The notes below the pieces were generated by a model. It was not told the origin of the DNA. It searched no databases and saw only the letters and a program-made list of their open reading frames with translations. Shown here piece after piece: positions 63,477 to 64,000 of a DNA stretch of 64,000 bases; position 1 is the first letter of the stretch, and every line of letters starts with the position of its first letter. A program made the position numbers and the translations under genes. Source of the stretch: Variovorax sp. RA8 (GTDB lineage: Bacteria > Pseudomonadota > Gammaproteobacteria > Burkholderiales > Burkholderiaceae_C); contig NZ_LR594662.1 of assembly GCF_901827175.1 (NCBI RefSeq), positions 6,200,001 through 6,264,000 of the forward strand. The letters run 5' to 3'.

Positions 63477-64000
63477 GTGGCTGCGCGATGAACGACTGAA
63501 GGACTGCCGCACGAGCGGCGCGACGATGGGCACCCGCTACACCGCGCGCTTCGTCGTGTCCCGGCACGCCCAGGTGCAGGCGATCGTCGCCGACCTCGAG
63601 TCGGCGGTCACCGCCGTGGACATGCAGATGTCCAATTGGAAGCCCGGTTCCGACCTGTCGCGGCTCAATCGCGCGGCGCCGGACACCTGGATTCCCGTCC
63701 CGGCGAACCTGGCGTCCGTGCTGGCGCGGGCGATCGAGATCGGGCGCGAGACCTGCAATGCATTCAACATCGGTGTCGGCGAGCTCGTCGACACGTGGGG
63801 CTTCGGCCCGGCGGGAGGGCGCGGCCCGCGAGGCGCATCGGCCGGTCCCCACGCGTGCCGACCGGTCGACGAACTGCTGGAGGTCGACGTGCCGGGGCGC
63901 CGGGCGCGCAAGCATGCGCGCGTCGCCCTGGACCTGTGCGGCATCGCCAAGGGCTTCGGTGTGGACGAACTCGCTCGCGTGCTCGACCGGCATGACGTCG
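63457..64000 (+). CDS. apbE: ApbE-type FAD:protein FMN transferase (partial)
   Basis: The open frame runs to the window end (at least 181 residues) and is in frame from ATG 63457, overlapping the reductase stop by 20 bases. ATMGTRYTARF, MSNWKPGSDLSRLN, AFNIGVGELVDTWGFG and LDLCGIAKGFGVDELARVL are ApbE signatures. ApbE transfers FMN from FAD to a Thr or Ser in exported proteins. It is probably periplasmic or membrane-attached; a canonical signal is not clear in the visible N-terminus. The DUF2271 protein in this operon is the likely target. Confidence 0.9.
   Translation, partial: MPKTSIEWLRDERLKDCRTSGATMGTRYTARFVVSRHAQVQAIVADLESAVTAVDMQMSNWKPGSDLSRLNRAAPDTWIPVPANLASVLARAIEIGRETCNAFNIGVGELVDTWGFGPAGGRGPRGASAGPHACRPVDELLEVDVPGRRARKHARVALDLCGIAKGFGVDELARVLDRHDV

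Overview
The window is GC-rich DNA (about two-thirds G+C by eye) with dense, mostly operonic genes and no tRNA, rRNA, CRISPR array, integrase or transposase that I can see. The gene set points to a free-living betaproteobacterium of the Comamonadaceae (Variovorax-like): three periplasmic Bug-type solute receptors beside catabolic enzymes, many LysR/IclR/TetR/Lrp regulators, a homodimeric AceE-type E1, an MltA lipoprotein, a phosphonate operon and several small hydrophilic stress-type proteins. This assignment rests on gene content and style, not on a marker gene.

Region 1 (1-4670): a glycine-zipper lipoprotein (cut by the window edge) and a 53-residue membrane protein face the lytic transglycosylase gene mltA. 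A tightly packed operon follows: a small four-helix transporter, a HAD-phosphatase/UbiA prenyltransferase fusion and a polytopic membrane protein, plausibly a polyprenyl-phosphate sugar pathway. Region 2 (4795-13052): a Tat-exported PhoX-like protein, an Lrp regulator divergent from an AceE-like E1 whose gene carries an in-frame palindromic repeat, and a TetR regulator divergent from an extradiol dioxygenase and a membrane-anchored dihaem cytochrome c. Region 3 (13299-15512): a lower-GC two-gene cassette of a secreted bulb-lectin protein with a probable permuted NlpC/P60-type hydrolase domain, and an unknown anchored helical protein.

Region 4 (15612-29226): stress-style genes. These are small hydrophilic proteins, a nuclease-helicase fusion, a CinA-like amidase, a divergent Nramp transporter, three short-chain dehydrogenases, a YihY/BrkB protein, a SlyD-like FKBP and a pirin. 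Several starts are preceded by CTA[GC]C[CT]T elements that resemble an RpoS -10. Region 5 (29233-46181): a polyhydroxyalkanoate-depolymerase-like esterase, flavin monooxygenases, a Bug-leuC-leuD-leuB operon with a divergent LysR, and an aromatic catabolic region (Bug receptors, flavin hydroxylases, VOC-fold protein, IclR regulator, FAH-family hydrolase).

Region 6 (46344-52426): a four-gene signalling operon with overlapping ends: CHASE3-GAF hybrid kinase with three receivers, CheR, a CheB catalytic domain and a receiver-kinase. Region 7 (52472-56901): an aldo/keto reductase and phnCDE-phnZ for phosphonate uptake and oxidative cleavage, with a HutC/PhnF-type operator before phnC. Region 8 (56984-64000): an ATP-dependent DNA ligase, exonuclease III, a phospholipase D-type synthase, and an electron-transfer operon of a PepSY protein, a DUF2271 protein with a flavinylation motif, a PepSY-TM diflavin reductase and ApbE (cut by the window end). 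Coding starts were chosen from Shine-Dalgarno spacing, signal peptides and gene overlaps. Product names rest on motif recognition without database searches.
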